64,000 bases of DNA, taken from Gautieria morchelliformis. Taxonomy: Eukaryota > Basidiomycota > Agaricomycetes > Gomphales > Gomphaceae. The stretch spans positions 372,001-436,000 of the forward strand of contig WHVA01000013.1 in NCBI GenBank assembly GCA_015179125.1. The letters are read 5' to 3'. The translations under genes and the position numbers were made by a program. This document shows, piece after piece, positions 63,972 to 64,000 of the stretch; within the stretch, counting starts at the first letter, position 1, and each line of letters starts with the position of its first letter. The notes beneath the pieces were generated by a model, which worked only from the letters and a program-made list of their open reading frames with translations, was not told the origin of the DNA and did no database searches.

Positions 63972-64000
63972 CTCCAAATCCCCATCAAAACCGCTACTGT
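63972..64000 (-). repeat. Right terminal inverted repeat of the Harbinger element (inner part)
   Basis: Ends ...AAAACCGCTACTGT at the window edge, perfectly complementary to 60503-60531. The outermost bases are beyond the window. Confidence 0.85.

Larger units (their letters stand above)
60494..64000. mobile_element. PIF/Harbinger transposon, apparently intact, right end cut by window
   Basis: Left terminus GGGCCTATCACAGTAGCGG, then TTTTGATGGGGATTTGGAG. The last bases of the window are the exact complement of ACAGTAGCGGTTTTGATGGG and continue matching for at least 29 bp. About nine more terminal bases (complement of GGGCCTATC) plus TAA should follow position 64000. Inside are two convergent genes: the accessory DNA-binding-type protein (plus) and the DDE transposase (minus), their ends overlapping by 10 bp. 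Both reading frames are intact once introns are removed, so this may be an active or very young copy. Confidence 0.85.

Noticed and set aside
1-64000. tRNA or rRNA genes
   Set aside because: No cloverleaf with A/B boxes or rRNA core motif was noticed on reading either strand; not excluded without a covariance search.

Overview
The window looks like transposon-dense nuclear DNA of a filamentous basidiomycete, probably an agaricomycete. The reasons are short (about 45-60 bp) GT-AG and occasional GC-AG introns, chromodomain-type Ty3 elements, Ty1/copia elements, a BED/hAT gene, a PIF/Harbinger element with two convergent intron-containing genes, a Tc1/mariner relic, a Tad-like LINE remnant, and a forkhead-like gene. 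No rRNA, tRNA or CRISPR was recognised. All assignments come from reading the sequence; no database search was run.

Layout. 1-3717 is unlike the rest: intron-less genes packed head-to-head and tail-to-tail with gaps of tens of bases. They encode a frameshifted protein resembling the second-largest multisubunit RNA polymerase subunit, an unknown protein, a RING-like protein and a divergent uracil-DNA-glycosylase-fold protein lacking the catalytic Asp. This reads as an integrated piece of a large DNA virus (an endogenous viral element). 7245-8274 holds a second, decayed, compact fragment of similar style. 3718-6120 is mostly non-coding and 6121-7245 is a dead Tc1/mariner.

8249-18239 is a nested stack. 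A LINE ORF (minus strand) is split by a copia element (10149-16974, duplication TGTAT) and by a solo LTR (9089-10044, GCATG/GCGTG). The copia 5' LTR is itself split by another LTR (10514-11786, CCCCT). 18240-27298 is a complete Ty3/gypsy element (duplication TACAC) with a third ORF after pol. 27299-34186 holds divergent repeat copies, a gag relic and a compound LTR (31123-33745, ACTTG) that carries a nested LTR (32234-33264, ATGAG).

34187-38335 is a 5'-truncated Ty3 element carrying a spliced antisense gene between pol and the 3' LTR; a decayed second copy of the same arrangement lies at 40997-42899. Between them lies a protein-kinase pseudogene split by a CACTA-type MITE. 45315-53403 is a hAT-type gene with a copia element in an intron (46075-51296, ATCAA), cut off by a second copia copy (53404-58636). 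58637-59693 is the 3' part of a forkhead-domain gene. 60494-64000 is a nearly complete and apparently intact PIF/Harbinger element whose last few bases lie just beyond the window.
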